DNA of 64,000 nt from NCBI RefSeq assembly GCF_000775915.1, contig NZ_BBLT01000013.1:83960-147959 (forward strand), given 5' to 3'. The notes beneath the pieces are model-generated. The model was given only the letters and a program-made list of their open reading frames with translations. It had not been told where the DNA came from and searched no databases. The DNA is from Sporocytophaga myxococcoides. Its GTDB lineage: Bacteria > Bacteroidota > Bacteroidia > Cytophagales > Cytophagaceae. Positions 53,583-61,745 of this stretch are shown in pieces. A program made the position numbers and the translations under genes. The stretch's first letter is position 1; each line of letters opens with the position of its first letter.

Positions 53583-53933
53583 CTAATCCCAGGTTAATTC
53601 ATCACTTGATGAAGCATTACCTTCCTCATCCCTGTCTCTTTCTCCGTTATCTTCAAATTTAGAAAAATCAACATCAGGCATTAATTCCGTTTTTACATGG
53701 TCAATGGTACCTTTTAAGGCTTCGAGAAACTTGTCAAAATCCTCTTTATAAAGGAAAATTTTGTGCTTCTCATAAAAATACCCATCATCTTTAAACCTCC
53801 TCTTACTCTCAGTGATCGTAAGATAATAATCGTTTGAACGTGTTGACTTAATGTCAAAGAAATACGTTCTTTTCCCTGCTCTTACTCTCTGAGAGTAAAT
53901 TTCTACTTTTTCTTGATCCTTATTCTCTTCCAC
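53583..53933 (-). CDS. PUR-alpha-like DUF3276 nucleic-acid-binding protein
   Basis: 116 residues from GTG 53933 (MEENKDQEKVEIYSQ). The frame extends to TTG 53993, but that codon lies in the -33 promoter element and cannot be the start. The single PUR-like domain is in residues about 10-95 (VEIYSQRVRAGKRTYFFDIK, NDYYLTITESKRRF, FLYKEDFDKFLEALKG). Bacterial PUR-alpha-like proteins bind single-stranded DNA and RNA. The C-terminus is acidic and Glu/Asp-rich (NGERDRDEEGNASSSDEL). Divergent from rlpA. Confidence 0.9.
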   Translation of the reverse strand: MEENKDQEKVEIYSQRVRAGKRTYFFDIKSTRSNDYYLTITESKRRFKDDGYFYEKHKIFLYKEDFDKFLEALKGTIDHVKTELMPDVDFSKFEDNGERDRDEEGNASSSDELTWD

Positions 53934-53963
53934 AGTCCTTGGATAATTTTGTTTACTTACAAG

Positions 53964-53994
53964 TAAAAATATAAAACTTTCCTTTTCTTTCAAA
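53964..53994 (-). promoter_or_regulatory. Bacteroidetes-type promoter of the DUF3276 gene
   Basis: On the minus strand TTTG (53994-53991), exactly 19 nt, then TATTTTTA (53971-53964), matching TTTG-N19-TAnnTTTG except for the last base. Transcription should start near 53957, before the GTG at 53933. Confidence 0.65.
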
Positions 53995-54076
53995 AAAAAA
54001 AGTGAAAATATACAAAAAAAATTACATTATTATTTTTTTGTATATTTTTAACTTAACAGATCGTTATAATCGCTGT

Positions 54077-54781
54077 ATGAAAAAACGAATCTTCTTTTTT
54101 CTGTTTTTCACTTGGAATATAGTGTTGTTTGCCCAAACTAATGCTTCGGAAGAAGGATTTGCCAGCTACTATGCTGACAAATTTCATGGACGAAGAACAG
54201 CTTCCGGAAACAGATACCATAAAAATAAACTTACAGCAGCTCATAAAACTCTTCCCTTCGATACCAAAGTTAAAGTAACAAACCTATCCAATGACAGTTC
54301 TGTAATTGTGACAATCAATGACAGAGGCCCTTTTGCAAAAGGGAAAATAATTGACCTTTCTTATTACGCTGCTAAGGAGCTGAATTTTATCAAAAAAGGT
54401 ATAACTAAGGTTAGAATTGAAATATTAAGCGACAGTTTAAATACCAACGATACAATTTCCATAGCTAGTTCAGCAAATGAGAAAAAAACTGAACCTCCTA
54501 TCCCTTCTTATCCTGGAACATATGATTTTAACTTCAAAGAAACTGAATTAAGTGGGTATTATATTCAAACAGGAGCTTACAAAGATTCCGATATTTTATC
54601 GGAAGAAATTAACAGGCTTCAGAAAAAAATTGATTCAAATAATATTTATATTGAAGTGATCAAAATCAAGAACACTATTATAAACAGACTACTTGTAGGT
54701 CCTTTCGAAAAAAAGAACGGAGATGCCGAAATAGCAGTGCTTCAGAAAAAAGGAATTTCCGGATTTTTAAAAAGCTATTAA
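54077..54781 (+). CDS. rlpA: RlpA-family septal ring lytic transglycosylase with SPOR domain
   Basis: 234 residues from ATG 54077, which begins a clean signal peptide ending at LFAQ; a longer frame from 54002 would put 25 odd residues before it. The RlpA double-psi barrel (about 28-125) has [34 protein letters not shown], and [22 protein letters not shown]-like domain follows at about 160-234 ([20 protein letters not shown], then LLVGPFEK). RlpA cleaves bare glycan strands near the division septum, and SPOR binds denuded peptidoglycan there. Periplasmic or lipid-free. Confidence 0.93.
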   Translation: MKKRIFFFLFFTWNIVLFAQTNASEEGFASYYADKFHGRRTASGNRYHKNKLTAAHKTLPFDTKVKVTNLSNDSSVIVTINDRGPFAKGKIIDLSYYAAKELNFIKKGITKVRIEILSDSLNTNDTISIASSANEKKTEPPIPSYPGTYDFNFKETELSGYYIQTGAYKDSDILSEEINRLQKKIDSNNIYIEVIKIKNTIINRLLVGPFEKKNGDAEIAVLQKKGISGFLKSY

Positions 54782-54784
54782 TTA

Positions 54785-55690
54785 ATGAATTTAGATTTAA
54801 ATGCGATAAGGCAATTTGGGAATATTGAGTTCCTGGCCAAACAAATGGTGGAAGGTTTTATTACTGGCTTGCACAAATCTCCATATCATGGTTTTTCAGT
54901 TGAATTTGCCGAGCACAGATTATACAATACAGGAGAAAGCACCCGACATATAGACTGGAAAGTCTATGGAAAAACAGATCGCTTATATACTAAAAGATAT
55001 GAGGAGGAGACTAACCTAAGATGTCTTCTATTGATTGATACATCTTCATCTATGTTTTACCCTGAAAAAAACCTGGGCAAAATTACTTTTGGTACAATGG
55101 CGGCTGCCTCTCTTGCATACTTACTTCAAAATCAAAGGGATGCTGTAGGACTTTGTACTTTTTCTGAAGATATTGAGATTCTTACCCCAATAAAATCAAC
55201 CCCTAGTCATCTTCATTCTGTTTTTCTTCAATTGGAAAACCTTTTGAAGGAAAAGCACAACGAAAAAAAATCAGGAGTGGCTAGTGTAATTCATCAGATC
55301 GCGGATAAAATTAACAAAAGGTCTTTAGTAATTATATTCAGCGATATGCTTGAAAACAGAGGTGATAAAGATAGCATCTTCCCTGCTCTGCAACATTTAA
55401 AACATAACAACCATGAGGTTTTACTTTTTCATGTAATCGATTCAAAAACAGAAGAGGAATTCAATTTTGAAGAAAGACCTTATGAGTTTATTGACATTGA
55501 AAAAGGACAAAAGGTAAAAATCAATCCTTCACAAGTTAAGGATGCTTACCTCTCTGCGACAAGGCAATATTTTGAAGATATCAAATTAAAAGCAGGGCAG
55601 TATAAAATTGATTTTATAAAAGCGGATATAAATAATGGATTTGATCAGATCTTACTGAACTACCTGATCAAGCGAAATAAAATGAAATGA
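54785..55690 (+). CDS. DUF58 protein with VWA-like fold
   Basis: 301 residues beginning 3 nt after rlpA. The DUF58 signature is YNTGESTRHIDWKVYGKTDR, followed by a von Willebrand factor A-like domain with a MIDAS-type start LLIDTSSSM and strands LVIIFSDML and VLLFHVID. DUF58 proteins often pair with MoxR-family AAA ATPases, but no such gene is next to it here. No membrane helices. Probable role in protein assembly or envelope processing; target unknown. Confidence 0.9.
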   Translation: MNLDLNAIRQFGNIEFLAKQMVEGFITGLHKSPYHGFSVEFAEHRLYNTGESTRHIDWKVYGKTDRLYTKRYEEETNLRCLLLIDTSSSMFYPEKNLGKITFGTMAAASLAYLLQNQRDAVGLCTFSEDIEILTPIKSTPSHLHSVFLQLENLLKEKHNEKKSGVASVIHQIADKINKRSLVIIFSDMLENRGDKDSIFPALQHLKHNNHEVLLFHVIDSKTEEEFNFEERPYEFIDIEKGQKVKINPSQVKDAYLSATRQYFEDIKLKAGQYKIDFIKADINNGFDQILLNYLIKRNKMK

Positions 55691-55732
55691 TAGTTTTTCC
55701 AGATACCCGACTAAGATATTTAATCTAATAAA

Positions 55733-55765
55733 AAAAGAGGCCATTCATTCAGAAGGGCCTCTTTT
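55733..55765. terminator. Bidirectional terminator between DUF58 and aconitase
   Basis: AAAAGAGGCC and GGCCTCTTTT form a perfect 10-bp stem around 13 nt, with A runs before and T runs after. It serves both convergent genes. Confidence 0.85.
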
Positions 55766-55784
55766 CATTTATGTTCATTCAGAA

Positions 55785-58058
55785 TTATTTACTGCTTTTT
55801 TCTTTCAAACCAATTAAATTTAAAGCTGAACCAGCTTTAAACCATTCAATTTGAGGCTCATTATAAGTATGGTTCACTTTAAATTCGTCTTTTGAACCGT
55901 CAGAGTGATTCAATACGACTGTTAATGGCACTCCTGGAGTGAAGGATTGTAAACCAAGAATATCTACACTATCATCCTCTCTAACTTTATCATAATCGGC
56001 AGGATTTACAAAAGTCAAAGCCAGCATTCCTTGTTTTTTAAGGTTTGTTTCGTGAATTCTTGCAAATGATTTTACAAGGATTGCACGAACGCCTAGGAAA
56101 CGAGGCTCCATTGCAGCGTGCTCTCTGGAAGAACCTTCTCCATAATTATTATCTCCAATTACAATGGACCCGATCCCTTTAGCTTTGTAAGCTCTTGCAG
56201 TTGCAGGAACTTCGCCAAATGCTCCTGTTAATTGGTTTTTAACTTTATTGGTTGCCTCATTGTAAAAGTTAACTGCTCCAATAAGCATATTATTGGAAAT
56301 ATTATCCAAGTGACCTCTGTATTTCAGCCAGGGACCTGCCATTGAGATATGGTCAGTGGTACATTTCCCTTTTGCTTTTATCAGAAGTTTCAAACCTTTA
56401 AGATCAGTTCCTTCCCATGCCGGGAATGGTTCCAGTAGTTGTAAACGGTCGGATTTTGGATCAACAATTACCTGAACTTTATCACCATCAATTGCAGGAG
56501 CAATGTAACCCGCATCTTCAACTGCAAAACCTTTAATTGGAAGTTCAATACCCTGTGGCTCATCAAGCATAACATCCTCACCATTTTCATTCTTCAACTT
56601 ATCTTTTATAGGATTAAAGGTAAGATCACCAGCTATTGCAAATGCGGTAACGATTTCTGGAGAAGCTACAAATGCATGAGTATTGGGGTTTCCGTCATTT
56701 CTCTTTGCAAAGTTTCTGTTGAAAGAAGTTATAATAGAGTTTTTCTTATTTGGATCATTGGTATGTCTTGCCCATTGTCCAATGCAAGGACCGCAAGCAT
56801 TTGCAAGCACAACACCTCCAATATCTTCAAATACTTTAAGCAGGCCGTCTCTTTCAGTGGTAAATCTGACCAACTCAGAACCAGGGGTCACAGTATACTC
56901 AGATTTAGTTTTTAATTTTTTAGTAACAGCCTGTTTTGCAATAGAAGCTGCTCTTGTAATATCTTCATAAGAGGAGTTTGTGCAGCTACCGATTAAACCC
57001 ACCTCCAATTTAGCAGGCCATCCTTTCTCTTTAACAGCTTCAGCAAATTTAGAAATTGGCCATGCCAAATCCGGAGTGAATGGACCGTTTACATGGGGTT
57101 CCAACTCTGATAAATTTATTTCAATTAACTGGTCAAAGAATTTTGAAGGATTTTGATAAACTTCTTCATCCGATCTTAAATGCTTTGCAACTTTATCAGC
57201 TTCTGATGCAATATCTTTTCTTCCGGTTGCTTCCAAATAAGCCTTCATTTTTTGATCATAAGCAAAAAGAGAAGTTGTAGCTCCTATTTCAGCCCCCATA
57301 TTACAGATAGTACCTTTCCCTGTACAGCTTAAACTTTCAGCACCTTCTCCAAAATATTCAAGAATTGCACCTGTTCCACCACTTACAGTAAGAATACCGG
57401 CAACTTTAAGAATTACATCTTTTGCAGAAGTCCAACCGTTAAGTTTTCCCGTAAGCTTCACTCCTATTAATTTAGGAAATTTCAGTTCCCATGGCATACC
57501 AGCCATCACATCCACAGCATCTGCTCCACCAACTCCGATAGCTATCATACCTAGACCACCTGCATTTGGAGTATGAGAGTCTGTACCTATCATCATTCCA
57601 CCTGGGAAAGCGTAATTTTCAATCACCACCTGATGAATGATACCAGCGCCTGGTTTCCAAAATCCGATACCGTATTTATTAGAAACAGATGCGAGGAAAT
57701 CATAAACTTCCTTATTTACTTTATTAGCAGTTTCAAGATCTTTCTTAGCTCCTATTTCAGCCTGAATTAAGTGATCACAATGAACAGTTGAAGGAACTGC
57801 AACTTTCTTTTTACCCGCAGACATAAATTGAAGCAAAGCCATCTGAGCTGTAGCATCCTGCATTGCTACGCGATCCGGAGCAAAATCTACGTAAGATTTT
57901 CCTCTTTCATAAGGTTGACTTGCTTTACCATCAAAAAGATGAGAATAAAGAATTTTCTCTGTTAATGTGAGTGGTCTGCCGACAACCTTTTTTGCAGCTT
58001 CAATACGTTCTTCAAAACGAGCGTAGACAGCTTTAATCATTTCTAAATCGAAAGCCAT
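55785..58058 (-). CDS. Aconitate hydratase, AcnA/mitochondrial-type
   Basis: 757 residues. The enzyme isomerises citrate to isocitrate in the TCA cycle. The [4Fe-4S] ligands are in [13 protein letters not shown] and [12 protein letters not shown]; substrate-binding includes [20 protein letters not shown] and the swivel domain [20 protein letters not shown]. The length of about 755 is typical of the mitochondrial-like group. It is followed at 58.2-61.0 kb by a second, unrelated-architecture aconitase gene (AcnB) in the same direction, separated by a terminator. Confidence 0.96.
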   Translation of the reverse strand: MAFDLEMIKAVYARFEERIEAAKKVVGRPLTLTEKILYSHLFDGKASQPYERGKSYVDFAPDRVAMQDATAQMALLQFMSAGKKKVAVPSTVHCDHLIQAEIGAKKDLETANKVNKEVYDFLASVSNKYGIGFWKPGAGIIHQVVIENYAFPGGMMIGTDSHTPNAGGLGMIAIGVGGADAVDVMAGMPWELKFPKLIGVKLTGKLNGWTSAKDVILKVAGILTVSGGTGAILEYFGEGAESLSCTGKGTICNMGAEIGATTSLFAYDQKMKAYLEATGRKDIASEADKVAKHLRSDEEVYQNPSKFFDQLIEINLSELEPHVNGPFTPDLAWPISKFAEAVKEKGWPAKLEVGLIGSCTNSSYEDITRAASIAKQAVTKKLKTKSEYTVTPGSELVRFTTERDGLLKVFEDIGGVVLANACGPCIGQWARHTNDPNKKNSIITSFNRNFAKRNDGNPNTHAFVASPEIVTAFAIAGDLTFNPIKDKLKNENGEDVMLDEPQGIELPIKGFAVEDAGYIAPAIDGDKVQVIVDPKSDRLQLLEPFPAWEGTDLKGLKLLIKAKGKCTTDHISMAGPWLKYRGHLDNISNNMLIGAVNFYNEATNKVKNQLTGAFGEVPATARAYKAKGIGSIVIGDNNYGEGSSREHAAMEPRFLGVRAILVKSFARIHETNLKKQGMLALTFVNPADYDKVREDDSVDILGLQSFTPGVPLTVVLNHSDGSKDEFKVNHTYNEPQIEWFKAGSALNLIGLKEKSSK

Positions 58059-58194
58059 AATTACTTCAGTATTTCTAAAGGGTTAACAATTGAACACACT
58101 AAAAGTTAAAATAGTAAAATAGGGTAATTAAAAACAACATTCTTATCCCATTTTTTTGAAACCAGGATAGGTATATAAACAAAAACCCATCCTG

Positions 58195-58219
58195 TTTTGC
58201 AGGATGGGTCTCAATTATT
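58195..58219 (-). terminator. Terminator after acnB
   Basis: ACCCATCCTG and CAGGATGGGT form a perfect 10-bp stem with a TTTTG loop. Read leftward it is followed by TTTTGTTTATA. It lies just after the acnB stop at 58243 and separates it from the other aconitase gene. Confidence 0.8.
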
Positions 58220-58242
58220 TATTATAGTTTATTTACTAAGGA

Positions 58243-61014
58243 CTACTTTACTAACTGCTTATTAGAAGGCGCAAACTTAGTAAGATTTATACCCTGCACT
58301 GCAGCTTTATATTCATCGATTGTAGGAGTTCTTCCAAGGACTGTTGATAGCACTACAACCGGAGTTGATGAAAGCAAGGACTCTCCTTTTTTACCTTCAG
58401 CATCTTCTACAACTCTTCCTTGGAAAAGACGAGTAGAAGTTGCCATCACCGTATCTCCTTTTTCTGCTTTTTCCTGGTTACCCATACAAAGGTTACATCC
58501 TGGCCGCTCCAGATACAACATATTCTCATATTTAGTACGTGCGGCAGATTTAGGGGCATTATCATCAAATTCAAAGCCTGAATATTTCTGTAATACTTCC
58601 CAATCACCTTCAGCTTTCAATTCATCCACAATATTATAAGTAGGTGGGGCTACTACCAGTGGTGCCTGGAACTCAACTTTTCCTTTTTGAGCTTCAATGT
58701 TCTTAAGCATTTGAGCAAGGATTTTCATATCACCCTTATGAACCATGCAAGAACCAATAAACCCAAGGTCCACTTTTTTATCTCCCCCATAGAAAGATAA
58801 TGGTCTGATAGTGTCATGAGTATATCGCTTAGAAACATCAGCATTGTTAACATCCGGGTCAGCAATCATAGGCTCAGAGATCAGATCAAGATCAACAACA
58901 ACTTCAGCGTAATACTTAGCAGTTGCATCCGGAGCCAAAGCTGGTTTCTCTCCAGATTTAATTTCAGCAATTCTCTTATTAGCTTTATCAATCAATCCCT
59001 GCAGAACCTGGTTTTTATTATCCATGCCCTTGTCGATCATAATTTGAATTCTACTCTTTGCAATCTCAAGAGATTCAATCAAGGTAGCATCCTCAGAAAT
59101 ACAGATAGAAGCTTTTGCTTTCATCTCTGCGGTCCAATCGGTAAACGTAAATGCCTGGTCAGCAGTAAGAGTTCCGATATGAACCTCAATTACTCTACCT
59201 TGGAATACGTTCTCTCCGGAAAACTTCTGAAGCATCTGCGCTTGAGTAGCATGTACCACATCACGGAAATCCATGTACCCCTTCATGTTGCCTTTGAATG
59301 TTACCTTCACTGATTCAGGAATTGGCATTGAAGCTTCACCAGTAGCAAGTGCAAGAGCAACCGTTCCTGAGTCAGCACCAAAAGCAACACCTTTAGACAT
59401 TCTTGTATGAGAGTCACCACCAATAATGATTGCCCAGTCGTCTACAGTAATATCATTTAGAACCTTATGAATTACATCAGTCATTGAGTGATAAACGCCT
59501 TTCGGATCACGAGCAGTAATAAGACCGAAGTCATTCATGAATTTCATAAGTTTTGGAATGTTTGCCTGAGCTTTTTTATCCCAAACTGAAGCTGTGTGGC
59601 ATCCTGACTGGTAAGCACCATCAACGACTGGCGAAATCACCGTAGCAGCCATAGACTCCAATTCCTGAGCAGTCATAAGACCTGTCGTGTCTTGCGAACC
59701 TACGATATTGACAGTTACACGAACATCAGATCCGGCATGCAACACTTTCCCCGGAGTCGTCCCAACAGCGTTTCTATTGAATATTTTCTCAACAGCTGTA
59801 AGACCTTGCCCTTCATTGGATATTTCCTTGGATGGAGCAAAAACAGGTAAAATATCTATACCTAAAACCTTAGAAGCGAATGTCTGAAGTTTTTTACCGA
59901 AAACAATTGCATAAGACCCTCCGGCTTTGATGAATTCTACTTTCTGAGGAGTGAATGCCTTAGAGATATCTATCAACTCTTTTTCGCCATTGTAAAGCTT
60001 CTTTTTCTTAGTGTTGATCGTCAGAACAGTACCAGTAGCAACTGAGTATGCCTGCTCGAGAACAGGTTCACCATTTTCATTGAGAACAGGTTTACCGTTT
60101 GCATCCAGCTTTTTCACCCAATTCTTGAGGTCAATTCCAATACCACCGGTAACGTCAACAGTTGTAAGGAAAATCGGAGAAATACCGTTTGTACCTCCAA
60201 CAATTGGAGCAATATTAACAAACGGAACATATGGACTTGCTTGTTTACCAGTCCAGAGAGCCACGTTGTTTACACCTGACATTCTAGATGAACCTACTCC
60301 CATGGTACCCTTTTCAGCAATCAACATCACACTTTTATCCGGATGCTTTGCTTGCAACGCCTTGATTTCCTCTTGTGCCTGAGGAGAAATCATACATTTA
60401 CCATGAAGTTCACGGTCTGAGCGTGAGTGCGCCTGGTTACCAGGAGAAAGTAAATCAGTCGAAATATCACCTTCTCCAGCAATATAAGTAACTACCTTAA
60501 TTTCTTCAGGTACTTCGGGTAATTTAGTGAAGAATTCAGCCTTAGCATAACTTTCAATAATCTCTTTAGCGATTTTGTTACCATTTTTGAATGCCTCCTT
60601 TAGACGGTCTGTGTCCGCCTCATAAAGAAATACCTGTGTCTTAAGAACATTTGCAGCTTCTTTTGCTATAGCGGCCTCATTACTCAAGGCAAGATCAAGC
60701 AGAACCTTAATTGAAGGTCCACCCTTCATGTGAGACAACAACTCAAAAGCAAAAGCAGGAGTGATTTCTTTTACTACGGATTCACCCAGAATAATCTCCT
60801 TTAAAAACTTAGCTTTCACACCGGCAGCACTCGTAGTTCCAGGCAAAACATTGTAAATAAAGAACTTAAGAGAATCTTCTCGATATTCATTTTCTGAATC
60901 TTTAATCTGTGCAATGATTTCGCTAAGTAATTCAGCACCATCAATCGGCTTAGGATGAAGTCCCTGACCTTTTCGTTCTTCGATCTCCTTGAGATAATCC
61001 TTATAAGTGTTCAT
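58243..61014 (-). CDS. acnB: Bifunctional aconitate hydratase 2/2-methylisocitrate dehydratase
   Basis: 923 residues from ATG 61014 (MNTYKDYLKEIEERKGQG); an upstream in-frame ATG at 61071 is less likely, as AcnB proteins start near this point. The HEAT-like N-terminal domain (about 1-160) and the AcnB swivel domain come first, unlike AcnA. The cluster ligands are in DLGFIGSCMVHKGD and GCNLCMGNQEKAE, and GGDSHTRMSKGVAFG is the substrate motif. It can act in the TCA cycle and in 2-methylcitrate metabolism. A TAAATTTG word is seen upstream at 61157-61150. Confidence 0.94.
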   Translation of the reverse strand: MNTYKDYLKEIEERKGQGLHPKPIDGAELLSEIIAQIKDSENEYREDSLKFFIYNVLPGTTSAAGVKAKFLKEIILGESVVKEITPAFAFELLSHMKGGPSIKVLLDLALSNEAAIAKEAANVLKTQVFLYEADTDRLKEAFKNGNKIAKEIIESYAKAEFFTKLPEVPEEIKVVTYIAGEGDISTDLLSPGNQAHSRSDRELHGKCMISPQAQEEIKALQAKHPDKSVMLIAEKGTMGVGSSRMSGVNNVALWTGKQASPYVPFVNIAPIVGGTNGISPIFLTTVDVTGGIGIDLKNWVKKLDANGKPVLNENGEPVLEQAYSVATGTVLTINTKKKKLYNGEKELIDISKAFTPQKVEFIKAGGSYAIVFGKKLQTFASKVLGIDILPVFAPSKEISNEGQGLTAVEKIFNRNAVGTTPGKVLHAGSDVRVTVNIVGSQDTTGLMTAQELESMAATVISPVVDGAYQSGCHTASVWDKKAQANIPKLMKFMNDFGLITARDPKGVYHSMTDVIHKVLNDITVDDWAIIIGGDSHTRMSKGVAFGADSGTVALALATGEASMPIPESVKVTFKGNMKGYMDFRDVVHATQAQMLQKFSGENVFQGRVIEVHIGTLTADQAFTFTDWTAEMKAKASICISEDATLIESLEIAKSRIQIMIDKGMDNKNQVLQGLIDKANKRIAEIKSGEKPALAPDATAKYYAEVVVDLDLISEPMIADPDVNNADVSKRYTHDTIRPLSFYGGDKKVDLGFIGSCMVHKGDMKILAQMLKNIEAQKGKVEFQAPLVVAPPTYNIVDELKAEGDWEVLQKYSGFEFDDNAPKSAARTKYENMLYLERPGCNLCMGNQEKAEKGDTVMATSTRLFQGRVVEDAEGKKGESLLSSTPVVVLSTVLGRTPTIDEYKAAVQGINLTKFAPSNKQLVK

Positions 61015-61389
61015 AACAGAAGTATTTTCAATATTTAAGGCAGATTTATAAAACAGTTGCTGGTAAACCACCTTAATTCTTTACCAGCCTGTATGAATTA
61101 TAATTAATTTATTTTAGGAAGATGCTCCTTGCATACCACCCTGTTAAGACAAATTTACAAAAAGAATAATACCAAAAAACTCATATATAAATTTATAGAG
61201 TAATTAATTATTGAAAAATCCTTTAAATTTTAACCTCCCATTAACGAGTTATTATCCAGTTTTATATTCTCTCCTTAAAATTAAAAGTTACAAACAATCC
61301 CGGCAAAAGTGCAAAAAAGGCAAACCCTATATTAATCGAAAGCGTAAAAGCAAGAAATAAACACATTAAATCTAAGACATACTGAAAAC
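61015..61389. other. Intergenic region with acnB promoter-like words
   Basis: No gene in these 375 bp. On the minus strand a TAAATTTG -7-like element is at 61157-61150, with TTTTTTGG about 20 nt upstream, so the -33/-7 spacing is shorter than the consensus. It is a candidate promoter for acnB. An inverted GGTAAA/TTTACC pair occurs near 61061-61084. The rest is AT-rich. Confidence 0.5.
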
Positions 61390-61737
61390 ATGTTACGCTT
61401 TTATTTTTACATGCTCACTTTATTAACATTTGCCGTCTGCCAAAATCAGGCTAATGCACAGGATGTTTCTAAAAGCACAACAGAGCTTTCTGTCTCGGTA
61501 AAAACAAAGGACGCTTCCAGCAAAGAATCAAAAGATGGTTACATCCGATTAGATATAACGGGAGGAGTAGAACCATATTCAATATTCATAGTGAGTACTG
61601 TAATTAATCATCAAAGAATTGAAGGAAAAAAAAATTTAAATCTAGAAAACTTGCCTCCGGGACATTTCGGGATCATTATTCAGGATAATAATAAAAAAAT
61701 CCTACAGCAATCAGTTACAATTTCTTCTGAAAATTGA
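61390..61737 (+). CDS. Small secreted SprB-domain-like protein
   Basis: 115 residues with a signal peptide ending NANAQ. The mature part reads as a single domain similar in order to one SprB-type repeat: YIRLDITGGVEPYSIFI, then NLNLENLPPGHFGIIIQDNN, with the characteristic GG-PYS turn and the LPPG-Y/F strand. No cysteine is near, unlike the repeats of the next gene. It ends 8 bp before the ATG of the SprB-repeat gene, so the two are probably co-transcribed. Function unknown, probably surface or periplasmic. Confidence 0.65.
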   Translation: MLRFYFYMLTLLTFAVCQNQANAQDVSKSTTELSVSVKTKDASSKESKDGYIRLDITGGVEPYSIFIVSTVINHQRIEGKKNLNLENLPPGHFGIIIQDNNKKILQQSVTISSEN

Positions 61738-61745
61738 GAACAACT

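Noticed and set aside
59687..60382. Plus-strand frames within acnB
   Set aside because: They are antisense shadows of a well-supported enzyme gene.
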